A DNA stretch of 46,100 bases from an uncultured Pelagibacteraceae bacterium (GCA_902582765.1 CACHTK010000006.1:1-46100), one strand, 5' to 3'; counted from the stretch's first letter, positions 22,962-31,806 are shown. The notes: a model not told the origin generated them from the sequence alone. Numbers and translations: made by a program.

Positions 22962-23632
22962 TATTTTAAATGATAGATTAAGTTTTGTAGATTATTTTTA
23001 ATATTTCCTTTGGTAATTGGTCTACCAATTACTAACCAGTCACTTCCATTTTCATAAGCCTGTTTTGGTGTTAAGGTTCTTTTCTGATCATCAATATTAG
23101 AGTCAAATCTAATTCCAGGTGTTATTATTTCTTTTTTAAATACTTTCCTGACAATATTTACCTCTTTTGGGCTACAAACTATTGCATCTAGTCTTGCTTT
23201 ATTGGCTAATTTAGCTTGTTGAAGTACAATTTTTTTAACTTCTCTGCTATATCCAATTTCTTTTAGCGATTTACTGTCTAAAGAAGTAAGAATTGTTACT
23301 CCAATTAATTTAGTATTACCTGAAACTTTTTTAGCAGCTTTTAAAGCTTCCAATCCTGAACTTATATGTATTGTTATATAATTTAATTTTAAATCTTTTA
23401 CTGCTTTAATTGTAGATACGCAGGTATTAGGTATATCCATTATTTTATAATCACCAAAAGTAATTTTATTTTTAAGTTTTGATATGAAATTTCTTCCTTT
23501 TTTAGAGTTCAAAAACTCTAATCCAAACTTATAACCAATTTGTAATTCTGGACTTTGTGTTTTTTTTATTATTTCTTTTACTTTAGTTGGATTTTGACTA
23601 TCACAGGCAATAAATATTTTATTCTTTTTCAT
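22961..23632 (-). CDS. pyrF: Orotidine 5'-phosphate decarboxylase
   Basis: Last step of UMP synthesis. The 223-residue protein has an N-terminal ACDSQNP, the catalytic D-x-K-x-x-D in FGDYKIMDIPNT (about residues 60-71), TIHISSGLEAL, and the phosphate site ITPGIRFD plus DWLVIGRPIT. Its position between ihfB and trpF is common in alphaproteobacteria. It overlaps ihfB by 14 bases and trpF by 1. Confidence 0.95.
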   Translation of the reverse strand: MKKNKIFIACDSQNPTKVKEIIKKTQSPELQIGYKFGLEFLNSKKGRNFISKLKNKITFGDYKIMDIPNTCVSTIKAVKDLKLNYITIHISSGLEALKAAKKVSGNTKLIGVTILTSLDSKSLKEIGYSREVKKIVLQQAKLANKARLDAIVCSPKEVNIVRKVFKKEIITPGIRFDSNIDDQKRTLTPKQAYENGSDWLVIGRPITKGNIKNNLQNLIYHLK

Positions 23633-23909
23633 TAATTTTTTTTGTCCATTCTTTAGACATTTTAAATAATATTGATCTTTTTTCTGGAGTATTTATCTTC
23701 TCATTAGTTTTAGGATTTCTAGAGATTCTTGCTGCTTGGATCCTAGGCTCAAAAGAAAAAATCTCTCTCAATTCAACTCTTTCGCCTCTTTTTAAGGACT
23801 CTTGTATTTCATAAATTGTAATATCAAATAGTTTGATCAAATCTTTTTTTAAAAAATTTGGGTAGTTTTTTGATAATTCTTTAATTAAGTCTGATTTTAC
23901 TACTGACAA
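23619..23909 (-). CDS. ihfB: Integration host factor beta-like (HU family) protein
   Basis: DNA-bending protein of the HU/IHF family, 96 residues. VKSDLIKELSKNYPN is the helical N-terminus, ERVELREIFSFEPRIQAARISRNPKTNEKI is the beta-arm region (the RNP in the arm contacts the minor groove and Pro intercalates), and the C-terminal helix ends SKEWTKKINEKE. The place immediately after rpsA identifies it as IhfB (HimD) rather than HU. The gap from rpsA is 3 bases. Confidence 0.9.
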   Translation of the reverse strand: MSVVKSDLIKELSKNYPNFLKKDLIKLFDITIYEIQESLKRGERVELREIFSFEPRIQAARISRNPKTNEKINTPEKRSILFKMSKEWTKKINEKE

Positions 23910-23912
23910 TTT

Positions 23913-25655
23913 TTACTCAGAATCCTTGTTCTTTTTTTTATCATCTAATTGCTCAGATAGTGAAGAAAATGGAAGATTTTTTCCACTTAAAGGACTTGAA
24001 TGCTCTTTAATTGCTTTCGCATTCATTATTTCTTCAAGTAATTTAATGCTCAAAGAAACCTTTCGTTTTTCGAAGTTTAATTCAGATATTGCGGCATCTA
24101 TTCTTTCGCCACCCACAAATCGCGAGGGTCTTGCATCTGTGCTACTCATTGCTATTTGAGATTTTTTAATTAAAATTTCTAAATCGCTCTTCTCAGGTTT
24201 GACAATTAAACCTTTATTATCAGAGGAAATTACTTTAACTGTAACTACATCATTTAATTTTTTATTTTTAAACCAATCAAAAGGATCATTTTGTAATTGT
24301 TTTAAACCAACTCTTACTTTTTGGTCACTTGTTTTTATTTCAAGAACTTTTACTTTAAGTTTATCTCCTTTTTTATACTTTTTAAGTTCCTCATCAGGTT
24401 TACCAGTATATGAAAGATCATTTGAATGTAAGAAACCATCAATATCAAAATCTGCCAATTTTAAGTAAATAGCATATTCATTAGAATTATTTACTATGCC
24501 ATCAATTTCAGATCCTACAGGATAGTTATTCTCAAGTATAGAATAAGGATTTTCCTGTGTGAGCCTATGTGATATAGCAACTCTTCTTTTTTCTTTATCA
24601 ATCTCAGTAATTACACAGTCGATTTGATCTCCTACATTAAATATTTTCTTAGGTGAAATATTTTTTTTAGTCCAACTGATTTCACTGCTATGCAGCAAAC
24701 TGCTTAGTCCAGGTTCTAATTCGCAGAAACACCCATAGTCAGTAATTTTTACGACTTTTACTTTATATTTATTTCCTATTTGGTAGTTAGATATGTGTTC
24801 GAATGGATCTGGCGATAATTGTTTAAGAGAACATCCAACTTGTAATTTTTCCATATCAATTGAAATTATTTTCAAATTATGCTTTTCCCCTATGTTAAAA
24901 ACCTCATCAGGATGATTCACCCTACTATAACTAATCTCTTGTAGATGACATAGTGTATCCAAAGTTCCCTCTGGAGTATTCACTTCGAAAAAACAACCAA
25001 AAGAAGAATATCCCTTTACAACAGCATCTTTAATGATATCCCCAACTTTGAATTTTTCAATTATTTTGACTTTATCTTCTTTTTTATTTGACGAAACTAC
25101 CTGTCTTCTTGATACAACACTGTTTCCTCTTATCATATCAAGTTTTATGAGAGCAAATTTTTGTTCAACACCTATTAAATGATCTATGTTTTTCATAGGC
25201 TTATCAGAAATTTGAGATCCTGGACAAAACATAAGCGAGCCTGTCTCAACATGCTCAACAATTACACCACCTTTTGTTTTTTGAGTAATCTTTCCATTAA
25301 TTAGTTCGTTATTTTCATAACATTTAACTAGCTTATTCCAGCCTTTAATTTTTTGAGCTTTTTGAGCTGAAACAACTACATCTCCATTTTTATCTTCAAT
25401 TTTTTCCAACAATACAGATATGATGTCACCTTCTTTAATTTCCTCTGAAGTTCCAATCATCTTCATTTCATTGATGTCAATTACTGGTTCACTTTTTAGC
25501 CCTGGTATAAAAAGAAAAAGATACTTACTTGTTATTTTTGTAACCTTACCTTCTATAATTTTTCCTTCTTCAATTTTATTTTTAGATAATTGACTGCTAA
25601 GTAGTTTTTGAAATTGTTGTGATGCAGGAGATGATAAGTCTTTGTAAATTTCCAT
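23913..25655 (-). CDS. rpsA: 30S ribosomal protein S1
   Basis: RNA-binding ribosomal protein required for translating most leadered mRNAs. The 580-residue product has the six S1 domains of the proteobacterial form: the first near residues 30-100 (EGKIIEGKVTKI), then domains starting near 115 (NGKITQKTKGGVIVEH), 205 (VGDIIKDAVVKGYSSFGCFF), 290 (IGNKYKVKVVKITDYGCFCE), 377 (VGSEIDGIVN) and 465 (NDVVTVKVISS). The C-terminal tail is Ser/Lys/Asp-rich. It follows cmk with a 1-base overlap, the conserved cmk-rpsA-ihfB arrangement. Confidence 0.96.
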   Translation of the reverse strand: MEIYKDLSSPASQQFQKLLSSQLSKNKIEEGKIIEGKVTKITSKYLFLFIPGLKSEPVIDINEMKMIGTSEEIKEGDIISVLLEKIEDKNGDVVVSAQKAQKIKGWNKLVKCYENNELINGKITQKTKGGVIVEHVETGSLMFCPGSQISDKPMKNIDHLIGVEQKFALIKLDMIRGNSVVSRRQVVSSNKKEDKVKIIEKFKVGDIIKDAVVKGYSSFGCFFEVNTPEGTLDTLCHLQEISYSRVNHPDEVFNIGEKHNLKIISIDMEKLQVGCSLKQLSPDPFEHISNYQIGNKYKVKVVKITDYGCFCELEPGLSSLLHSSEISWTKKNISPKKIFNVGDQIDCVITEIDKEKRRVAISHRLTQENPYSILENNYPVGSEIDGIVNNSNEYAIYLKLADFDIDGFLHSNDLSYTGKPDEELKKYKKGDKLKVKVLEIKTSDQKVRVGLKQLQNDPFDWFKNKKLNDVVTVKVISSDNKGLIVKPEKSDLEILIKKSQIAMSSTDARPSRFVGGERIDAAISELNFEKRKVSLSIKLLEEIMNAKAIKEHSSPLSGKNLPFSSLSEQLDDKKKNKDSE

Positions 25656-26311
25656 TAATTATATAATTTTTTATCCATTATTGCTTTTATCTTTTTAAAG
25701 CAAGCTTTCTTACTTAATTTAGTGGTATTAATCAAGATAGAATCTTTTGTTTTTTTTAAAGGTCCATATTTTCTTTCTTTATCTAATTTGTCCCTGATTC
25801 TTAGGCTTTTAAGCACTTCTTTATAAGCAATTTTTTTATTTAGGCCCTTATATTCTATATACCTTCTTCTTGCTCTTACCTTAATACTCGCGGTAATAAA
25901 AAACTTAAACATCGCATCCCTTAACTGCACTGTGACTATATCTCTACCGTCTAAAACTGAGCCATTATATTTTTTTGGAGGCCTATAAGCATATTTTTGC
26001 TGAAATTTATGAACTATATGTCTAATTTTCTTGTCTTTTGCTACCTTTGCTGCTGATAAGGCAACATCATTTGAAAGTAAGCTCTTATTTTTTAAATAAC
26101 TCAATTTTATATTATCTATTTTATACTTAACTAAATTATATGAAAATTTTTTTTGATTTTGAAGTTTTAACATACCAATGTATCTGTAAATTTTACCAGT
26201 ATCTAGATAAAACAAATTATAATTTTTTGATATTAGTTTAGCCTGAGTGCCTGCACCTGCAGCAGCGGGCGAGTCAATTGCTACTGTAATAATATTTTTT
26301 CTTTTTTTCAA
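25655..26311 (-). CDS. cmk: Cytidylate kinase with altered Walker A motif
   Basis: Phosphorylates CMP/dCMP. The 218-residue protein aligns over its length: LDTGKIYRYIG (substrate region), VLDGRDIVTVQLRDA, FFITASIKVRARRRY, RIRDKLDKERKYGPLK and ILINTTKLS are all typical Cmk elements. The P-loop, normally G-P-x-x-S-G-K-G-T, reads S-P-A-A-A-G-A-G-T at residues 14-22, so the phosphate-binding lysine is alanine (codon GCA, confirmed on the minus strand). Everything else looks under selection, so the gene is probably active with a modified nucleotide site. The start overlaps aroA by 4 bases. Confidence 0.92.
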   Translation of the reverse strand: MKKRKNIITVAIDSPAAAGAGTQAKLISKNYNLFYLDTGKIYRYIGMLKLQNQKKFSYNLVKYKIDNIKLSYLKNKSLLSNDVALSAAKVAKDKKIRHIVHKFQQKYAYRPPKKYNGSVLDGRDIVTVQLRDAMFKFFITASIKVRARRRYIEYKGLNKKIAYKEVLKSLRIRDKLDKERKYGPLKKTKDSILINTTKLSKKACFKKIKAIMDKKLYN

Positions 26312-27633
26312 TTTATTTCACCTCCAATTTTTTTTATAATTTGTAAAAATTTTGGAAATGAGGTATTAGCGCTTTTTTTATCATTTATTTTCCATTTTCC
26401 ACCTAAAGTTAATGCTGTTATGCATGAAAGAAAAAAAATTCGGTGATCTTTTAAAAAATTTTTAATTTCAAAACTTTTGTCTAATGATAAATAAGGGTTT
26501 CCATAAATATTTAAATCATTATTAAATCTTTTTACTTTTATTCCAATTAATTTTAAAAAATTTACTCCTAAGTCCAATCTCTTAGACTCTTTCTTGTTCA
26601 TTTCACCTAAGTTTTTAAATTTAGAAATTCCCTTAGCTTTTGCTGCTGCTAAAAATATTATCAGAAATTCATCTATTGCTGAGCTATTTAATTTTGGTGA
26701 ACAATTTACTGATTTCAAATTACTTATACTTTTCACACAGATATCAGCTATTTCTTCACCATTATATAATTTCTTATTCTTGTATTTAATATTAGCACCC
26801 ATTTTATTTAAAATAGTAATAATTCCCACTCTACTTTTATTTATATTTACTTTTTCAATTATTAGCTGAGACTTTTTTGAAAGTAGTGTTAAAACTATGA
26901 AAAAAGATGCTGAACTTATATCTCCAGGCACATTATATTTAAAAGATTTAAATTGCCGAAGTCCTTGGATTGATATTTTATCAAACGATTTTCTTTCTTG
27001 GATTTTTATAGGGTAGTTTAAAAATTTTAGCATTAATTCTGTATGGTTTCTTGACTTGTTTGATTTGATGATTGTTGTCCCAGGAGTATTCAAAGCACTC
27101 AGTAAAATACAAGATTTAACTTGTGCACTACCTATATTTTCATAATAGGTAACTGGTCTTAAAAAATCAGATCCTAATATTTCAATTGGAAGTTTATTAT
27201 TTTTACTTTTTATGTTGACCCCAAAAAGTCTTAGTGGTTTTATTACTCTCGAAAAATCTCTTTTAGATAAACTTTTGTCTCCGATTAATCTTACTTTAAA
27301 TTTAGATTTAACTAACAATCCTAGAATAAGTCTTGCTAAGGTCCCAGAGTTACCAGCATTTATATTAATTTTTTTCTTTAAGTTAAAGCCGTTTAACCCA
27401 AATCCTTCGATATGATAAATACCACTTTTTTTTTTATAACCTATTCCAAGTTTCTTAATTGTCTTTAGAGCGTTTAATACATCCTCAGATTCTAGTAAGT
27501 TTGATATTTTAGATACTCCTACAGCCTGTGATGCTAGAAGTACTGATCTTATAGAAATACTTTTGTCTGAGCTAACTTTTATTTTCTCATTAAAGCTTTT
27601 AATTCTTTTATTTATAAAAATGTGATTAGGCAA
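26308..27633 (-). CDS. aroA: 3-phosphoshikimate 1-carboxyvinyltransferase (EPSP synthase)
   Basis: Sixth step of the shikimate pathway. The 441-residue protein has the PEP/S3P residues in place: SSDKSISIRS near residue 21 (Lys, Ser, Arg), NAGNSGTLARL near 92 (the Gly of GT retained), SAQVKSC near 169 (Gln), SAIDEFLI near 328 (catalytic Asp), MNKKESKR near 353 (Glu and Arg) and KDHRIFF near 400 (His-Arg). Some usual residues differ: KSRNHTE has Asn where SRDHTE is common, and KESDR reads KESKR. It overlaps cmk by 4 bases and follows lptB by 7. Confidence 0.94.
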   Translation of the reverse strand: MPNHIFINKRIKSFNEKIKVSSDKSISIRSVLLASQAVGVSKISNLLESEDVLNALKTIKKLGIGYKKKSGIYHIEGFGLNGFNLKKKININAGNSGTLARLILGLLVKSKFKVRLIGDKSLSKRDFSRVIKPLRLFGVNIKSKNNKLPIEILGSDFLRPVTYYENIGSAQVKSCILLSALNTPGTTIIKSNKSRNHTELMLKFLNYPIKIQERKSFDKISIQGLRQFKSFKYNVPGDISSASFFIVLTLLSKKSQLIIEKVNINKSRVGIITILNKMGANIKYKNKKLYNGEEIADICVKSISNLKSVNCSPKLNSSAIDEFLIIFLAAAKAKGISKFKNLGEMNKKESKRLDLGVNFLKLIGIKVKRFNNDLNIYGNPYLSLDKSFEIKNFLKDHRIFFLSCITALTLGGKWKINDKKSANTSFPKFLQIIKKIGGEIN

Positions 27634-27640
27634 GATTAAG

Positions 27641-28417
27641 TTAATTTATTTTAAATTCTTCTCCAAAATATGCTGTTCGTGCACTTGAGTCTTTCACTAT
27701 TTCATCAGGACTACCAGATGCAATTATTTTACCGTTAGATAATACAATTGCTCTATCTACGCAACTTAATAAATCTCTGGCTTGATGATCACAAACCACC
27801 ACAGTAATCTTCTCAAAAGATTGAAGGTTTACTATTATTTCTTGTAGCATTTTAATAGTAAGAATATCTAATGCTGCAAATGGCTCATCTAAAAGTAAAA
27901 TATTTGGATCATTTATTAGAGCCATCGAAATAACTAATTTTTTTTTCTGCCCACCTGAAAGGTGTTTTGCTTTTATTTTCAATAATGCATCAAACTCAAA
28001 CTGTGCTATAATTTTTTCGATTTTAGATTTTCTGATATCTTTTTCCTTAATATGTATTTCACCAACAAGTTTTAAGTTTTCATATAATGTTAAGTCTTGA
28101 ATAAATCCTCCATATTGAGGCACGTATCCAAGTTTAAATTTTGTTGCTCTTTCGTAAATAGGAATATTTGTACAATCAATTCCATTAATTAATACCTTTC
28201 CAAAACTAGGATCCTTTAATCCAGTAATAATATGAAAAATTGTAGATTTTCCTACGCCATTAGGCCCTAACATTCCTAAAATTTCCTGTTGATTAATTTC
28301 TAAGTCTAAACTATTTAAAATCTGTCGTTTATTATAAAACATCGATATTTTATCAAGTTTCAAAATCGACTTTTGTTCCTTAAATTTCTTAATCCTGAAT
28401 TTTTTAATTAAGGCCAT
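27641..28417 (-). CDS. lptB: LPS export ABC transporter ATPase
   Basis: ATPase of the LptB2FG complex that extracts lipopolysaccharide from the inner membrane. The 258-residue protein has Walker A GPNGVGKST (51-59), the Q-loop in YVPQYGG, signature LSGGQ (153-157), Walker B LLLDEP (174-179) and the H-loop His in VVCDH. LptB identity, rather than another ABC ATPase, is supported by the adjacent lptC and kdsD. It overlaps lptC by 1 base. The expected lptA is not between them. Confidence 0.9.
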   Translation of the reverse strand: MALIKKFRIKKFKEQKSILKLDKISMFYNKRQILNSLDLEINQQEILGMLGPNGVGKSTIFHIITGLKDPSFGKVLINGIDCTNIPIYERATKFKLGYVPQYGGFIQDLTLYENLKLVGEIHIKEKDIRKSKIEKIIAQFEFDALLKIKAKHLSGGQKKKLVISMALINDPNILLLDEPFAALDILTIKMLQEIIVNLQSFEKITVVVCDHQARDLLSCVDRAIVLSNGKIIASGSPDEIVKDSSARTAYFGEEFKIN

Positions 28418-29229
28418 TAGTTTGTAATGACCTCAATGTCTGTGGTTGCATTCTCGGGATTTATGTTTACATCTTTTGTTGCCAAGTCAAATTCTACAAT
28501 ACCTGCGCTCATAATTGATTTTTGATCTGTTATTTTTACATTGTTATATGCAATTGCTTTGTTAGTTTTCATATTTATATCAAAATTTTCACAAGTAATT
28601 CTTTTATCTTGATATTCTATTATTACATTTTCATAAAATTTTGAATTTAAATTTGAGGTATTATACTGTGCAAACTCCGAAACAATATATATATTATCTC
28701 TTTTATCTGATTTAATCTCCCCTCTAACATTTTCAAGGTCTAAAATATTATTGTTGTCAGCGTTACTTTTCCCAGAATTAGCTAAAAGGTTAAATCTGTT
28801 ACCTTTTTGATCAACCGATGTATATTCAACATCTTTTACCAAATTTTTTATATCCTTTTTCTTTATAATTTTTTTTTCAGATTTCTCTTTTTGATCTTTA
28901 TTTTTTATATTAACATTTTCACTCTTAATTTTTTCTGAGCTTGAGTCTTTATTCTCCTTTATTTGTTTTGCTCCTTCTACAGTTTCTGTAGTTATCTCAA
29001 CTGATTTATTTTTATTATTTTTTATTTTTTCACTTAATTGTTCATTTTTAAGCTCTAATTCAGATATTTTTGCTTCAAGCTCCTCTAGTTGCTCACTATT
29101 TTTTAAATTAGATAAGTTAACTTCTTCAACAATATTCTTCTTTGTCTCAAAGTATTTAAAATAGACTCCTCCAATAATTAATATTATTAAAGATAAAATT
29201 AAAACTTGTATAAAAGTTTTTACCGACAT
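28417..29229 (-). CDS. lptC: LptC-like LPS transport protein with long charged linker
   Basis: A bitopic periplasmic protein passing LPS from LptB2FG towards LptA. The 270-residue product has a membrane anchor at residues 5-24 (FIQVLILSLIILIIGGVYF), a Lys/Glu/Ser-rich coiled-coil-like stretch (about 40-130) and a C-terminal beta-jellyroll with alternating strands (NRFNLLANSG, DNIYIVSEFAQYN, KFYENVIIEY, AIAYNNVKI) typical of LptC/OstA domains. It is longer than usual LptC (about 190-220 residues) because of the linker. The gene abuts kdsD (stop 29230, start 29229) and lptB. A divergent LptA identity cannot be fully excluded, but the membrane anchor and single jellyroll favour LptC. Confidence 0.8.
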   Translation of the reverse strand: MSVKTFIQVLILSLIILIIGGVYFKYFETKKNIVEEVNLSNLKNSEQLEELEAKISELELKNEQLSEKIKNNKNKSVEITTETVEGAKQIKENKDSSSEKIKSENVNIKNKDQKEKSEKKIIKKKDIKNLVKDVEYTSVDQKGNRFNLLANSGKSNADNNNILDLENVRGEIKSDKRDNIYIVSEFAQYNTSNLNSKFYENVIIEYQDKRITCENFDINMKTNKAIAYNNVKITDQKSIMSAGIVEFDLATKDVNINPENATTDIEVITN

Positions 29230-30211
29230 TTAGTTTATATTCGCATCCAAAATATTATGTATATGAATAAAGCCAATCGTCTTATTTTTTTTATTATTCT
29301 GATGCACACATAAACTTGTAATTTTTTTTGTATTCATTATTGAAAGAGCCTCTACTGCTAAAATATTTTTATCAACACTAATTGGATTTTTTTTCATAAC
29401 TTCTTTTATTTTTAAACTGTTTAAATTTGTAGTTAAATTCGTCACTCTTTTTAAATCTCCATCTGTAAGTATACCTGTAGTAAATTTTTTATTATTTAAA
29501 ACTACTAAAGTTCCAAGATTCCTTTTTTCGATATTTTTTAAAGCTGCCTTCATTCTTAACTTTTCATTTACAAATGGTATTTTTTTACCAACTAACATTA
29601 GATCCTCAACAGTTTTAAGCTTGATTGAAAGCGATCCACTTGGATGGAATCTTTTAAAATCAATTTTTCCAAACTTTTTATATTGCATACAGGTGATTGC
29701 TATCGCATCACCCAAAGCAAGTTGAACTGTTGTAGAAGATGTAGGCACATAACTTCCTGGCCCTGCCTCTTTAACAGTTGGAAGTAAAAATTTTACATTT
29801 GAATTTTTGTATAAAAGAGAATCTTTTTTTGAGGTAATACCAATTAATTTTATGTTTTTATTGCGGGAAGTATACTGAATTATATTTTTAAGTTCGCTAC
29901 TTTCTCCACTTAGGCTTAATAATATTACTATATCATTAGAAGTTATTTGACCCATGTCCCCATGACTTGCATTTGATGCATCTAAAAAAAAGGAGGGAGT
30001 CCCAGTAGAAGAAAACGTTGCAGACCATTTTTTTTCCTATTATTCCACTTTTCCCTACTCCAGAAATAATTACTTTGCCACTTTTACAGTTAAGAATTGT
30101 TTTTACAATCTGTTCAAATGACTTTCCAATGCTGGATTTTAGTTTTTTTAAGGAAATTAATTCAAGTTTAATTACTTCTTTAGCAATATTTAATACTTTT
30201 TTATCTATCAT
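29230..30211 (-). pseudogene. kdsD: Arabinose-5-phosphate isomerase with apparent frameshift at A8
   Basis: Makes arabinose 5-phosphate for KDO, with a SIS domain followed by two CBS domains. The frame from the ATG at 30209-30211 runs MIDKKVLNIAKEV to SGVGKSGIIGKK and is then lost; the rest continues in another frame, where WSATFSSTGTPSFF and NASHGDMGQITSND match SIS isomerases, to the CBS pair (MLVGKKIPF and IKEVMKKNPISV). The shift is one extra A in an 8-base run (T8 at 30028-30035 on the plus strand). Removing one base gives a 326-residue protein, the normal KdsD length, with no other defect. Sequencing error, recent mutation or slippage-dependent expression are all possible; lack of decay elsewhere argues against an old pseudogene. 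Confidence 0.85.
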
Positions 30212-30212
30212 T

Positions 30213-30824
30213 TTAATGAGACCAGATATCCTCTTTAAAAGATGCAAAATCGAGGTCAACTCTTGTATTTACAAACTTAATCGTTTTATCGTAAAGATCT
30301 TTTCTTTCTTCTCTTTCTAATATGTTTTTTAGTGAATCATAAATTTTATGTAAATATATTACATCTTGGGCACAGTATTTAAGTTGTTTATCTGAGAGTT
30401 CACCACCAAAGTCAGATGTTTGTAATTGTTTACTAATATCTATTCCAATAAATTCCTTTATCAAATCTTTCAAACCGTGCTTATCAGAATAACTTCTCGC
30501 AATTTTACTCATAATTTTGGTGCAATTAACATTTTCTACATCTACTTCTAGATATTTTTTAATAAATAAAAGATCAGCTCTTGCAAAATGAAATAATTTA
30601 TTTAAATTTTTATCTCTTAGTACATTTTTTAAGTTTGGGGCGTGGTAATTATTTTTGTCTAATTGTATTATGTGAGCATCATTATTTCCTGAAGATATTT
30701 GTAGTAAACATAATCTATCTCTTGCTATGTTAAGGCCCGTAAATTCACAATCAATTGCAATCTTGTCACTGAACTTTATTTCATGTGGTAAATCTTTTTT
30801 ATGTAATTTAATATCTAAATTCAT
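30213..30824 (-). CDS. rnd: Short ribonuclease D-type 3'-5' exonuclease
   Basis: A 203-residue DEDDy exonuclease with only the catalytic domain and no HRDC domains, as in other alphaproteobacterial short RNase D proteins. Asp and Glu are in AIDCEFTGL (about residues 23-31), Asp in FHFARADLLFI, and Tyr-x3-Asp in KYCAQDVIYLH. It likely trims stable RNAs such as tRNA 3' ends. The ATG at 30822-30824 is preferred to an upstream in-frame Met because homologues begin near there and the longer form would run into the divergent gene. It heads the long minus-strand gene run and is divergent from the next gene by 16 bases. Confidence 0.9.
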   Translation of the reverse strand: MNLDIKLHKKDLPHEIKFSDKIAIDCEFTGLNIARDRLCLLQISSGNNDAHIIQLDKNNYHAPNLKNVLRDKNLNKLFHFARADLLFIKKYLEVDVENVNCTKIMSKIARSYSDKHGLKDLIKEFIGIDISKQLQTSDFGGELSDKQLKYCAQDVIYLHKIYDSLKNILEREERKDLYDKTIKFVNTRVDLDFASFKEDIWSH

Positions 30825-30840
30825 TAATAGATATATATAT

Positions 30841-31806
30841 ATGAAAAATAACAATTCAATTTTAATATTTGGTTCATCTGGCCAGATAGGAAAATCTTTA
30901 ATAAGAAAGTTTACAAAAAATAATTATAGAGTTATTGCGGTAACTAGGAGCATTCATAGAAAAGGGTACCAGATAAAAACTCAATCTAATTTTGGATATT
31001 TAGAGTTAGAAGAGGTAAATTCTTTTACTGAGGAAAATATTACAAAATTAATGGAGAAATCATCCATCTGCATAAATTTAATTGGTATTTTATTTGAAAA
31101 AAAAGAAAATCATTTTAACTTAATACATTCAGATCTACCTTCTTTACTGTCAAAGATTGCTTACGAACAGTCTCTTAACCAATTTATCCATTTGTCTGCT
31201 CTAGGTATCGAAGCAGCATCAGATAGTAATTATGCTTTAAGTAAACTGAGTGGAGAACAAAAAGTAAGGCAAAATTTTCCTAGCTCTGTAATTTTAAAAC
31301 CCTCTATTGTGTATTCAGTTGATGATAACTTCACAACTAACTTTATGAATTTACTTAGTATACTACCCGTAATGCCCCTTTATTATGGAGGTAAAACTAA
31401 ATTCACCCCTATTCATGTTTCAGATCTTTCAGATATAATTTTTAAAATTGTTGAAAACAAGTTAACTGGTCAAACTATTGAATGTATTGGTCCTGAAGTT
31501 TTTACATTTAAAGAATTATTATTAAAAATTTTAAAATCAATTAATAAAAAAAGACTTTTATTTTCTCTACCTTTGCCATTAGCTAAAATTAATGCTAGAT
31601 TGTTTCAACTCATGCCAAAACCATTAATGACTCTTGATCAACTCAAACTATTAAAATATGATAATATTATATCAAAAAATTATAAAACTAATTTTGATCT
31701 TAAAATGGAAGCAAACAAAAAGTTTGAGGAGGAAATCAGTAAGTACAGTTTTAATTGGACTAGTGGAGGTCAATTTTCAAAAAAAAAAAATGACAAGTTA
31801 GACTAA
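30841..31806 (+). CDS. NDUFA9-like NAD(P)-binding (atypical SDR) protein
   Basis: A 321-residue atypical short-chain dehydrogenase/reductase. The N-terminal Rossmann motif is FGSSGQIGKSL (about residues 10-20); INLIGILFEKK, HLSALGIEA and YALSKLSGEQ (Tyr-x3-Lys) follow, as in the complex I accessory subunit NDUFA9 family. Alphaproteobacterial homologues are annotated as complex I NDUFA9-like proteins; the reaction is unknown. The ATG at 30841 begins right at the family's N-terminus, although the frame is open further upstream into rnd. An A12 run at 31779-31790 lies just before the stop. Confidence 0.85.
   Translation: MKNNNSILIFGSSGQIGKSLIRKFTKNNYRVIAVTRSIHRKGYQIKTQSNFGYLELEEVNSFTEENITKLMEKSSICINLIGILFEKKENHFNLIHSDLPSLLSKIAYEQSLNQFIHLSALGIEAASDSNYALSKLSGEQKVRQNFPSSVILKPSIVYSVDDNFTTNFMNLLSILPVMPLYYGGKTKFTPIHVSDLSDIIFKIVENKLTGQTIECIGPEVFTFKELLLKILKSINKKRLLFSLPLPLAKINARLFQLMPKPLMTLDQLKLLKYDNIISKNYKTNFDLKMEANKKFEEEISKYSFNWTSGGQFSKKKNDKLD

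Noticed and set aside
30727..30840. N-terminal extension of the NDUFA9-like protein
   Set aside because: It would overlap the divergent rnd coding start and adds residues not matching the family; the Rossmann motif begins right after the ATG at 30841.
31779..31790. A12 tract near the end of the NDUFA9-like gene as a programmed slip site
   Set aside because: Slippage would only change the last few residues; no functional outcome is evident, so it is likely composition and position neutrality.
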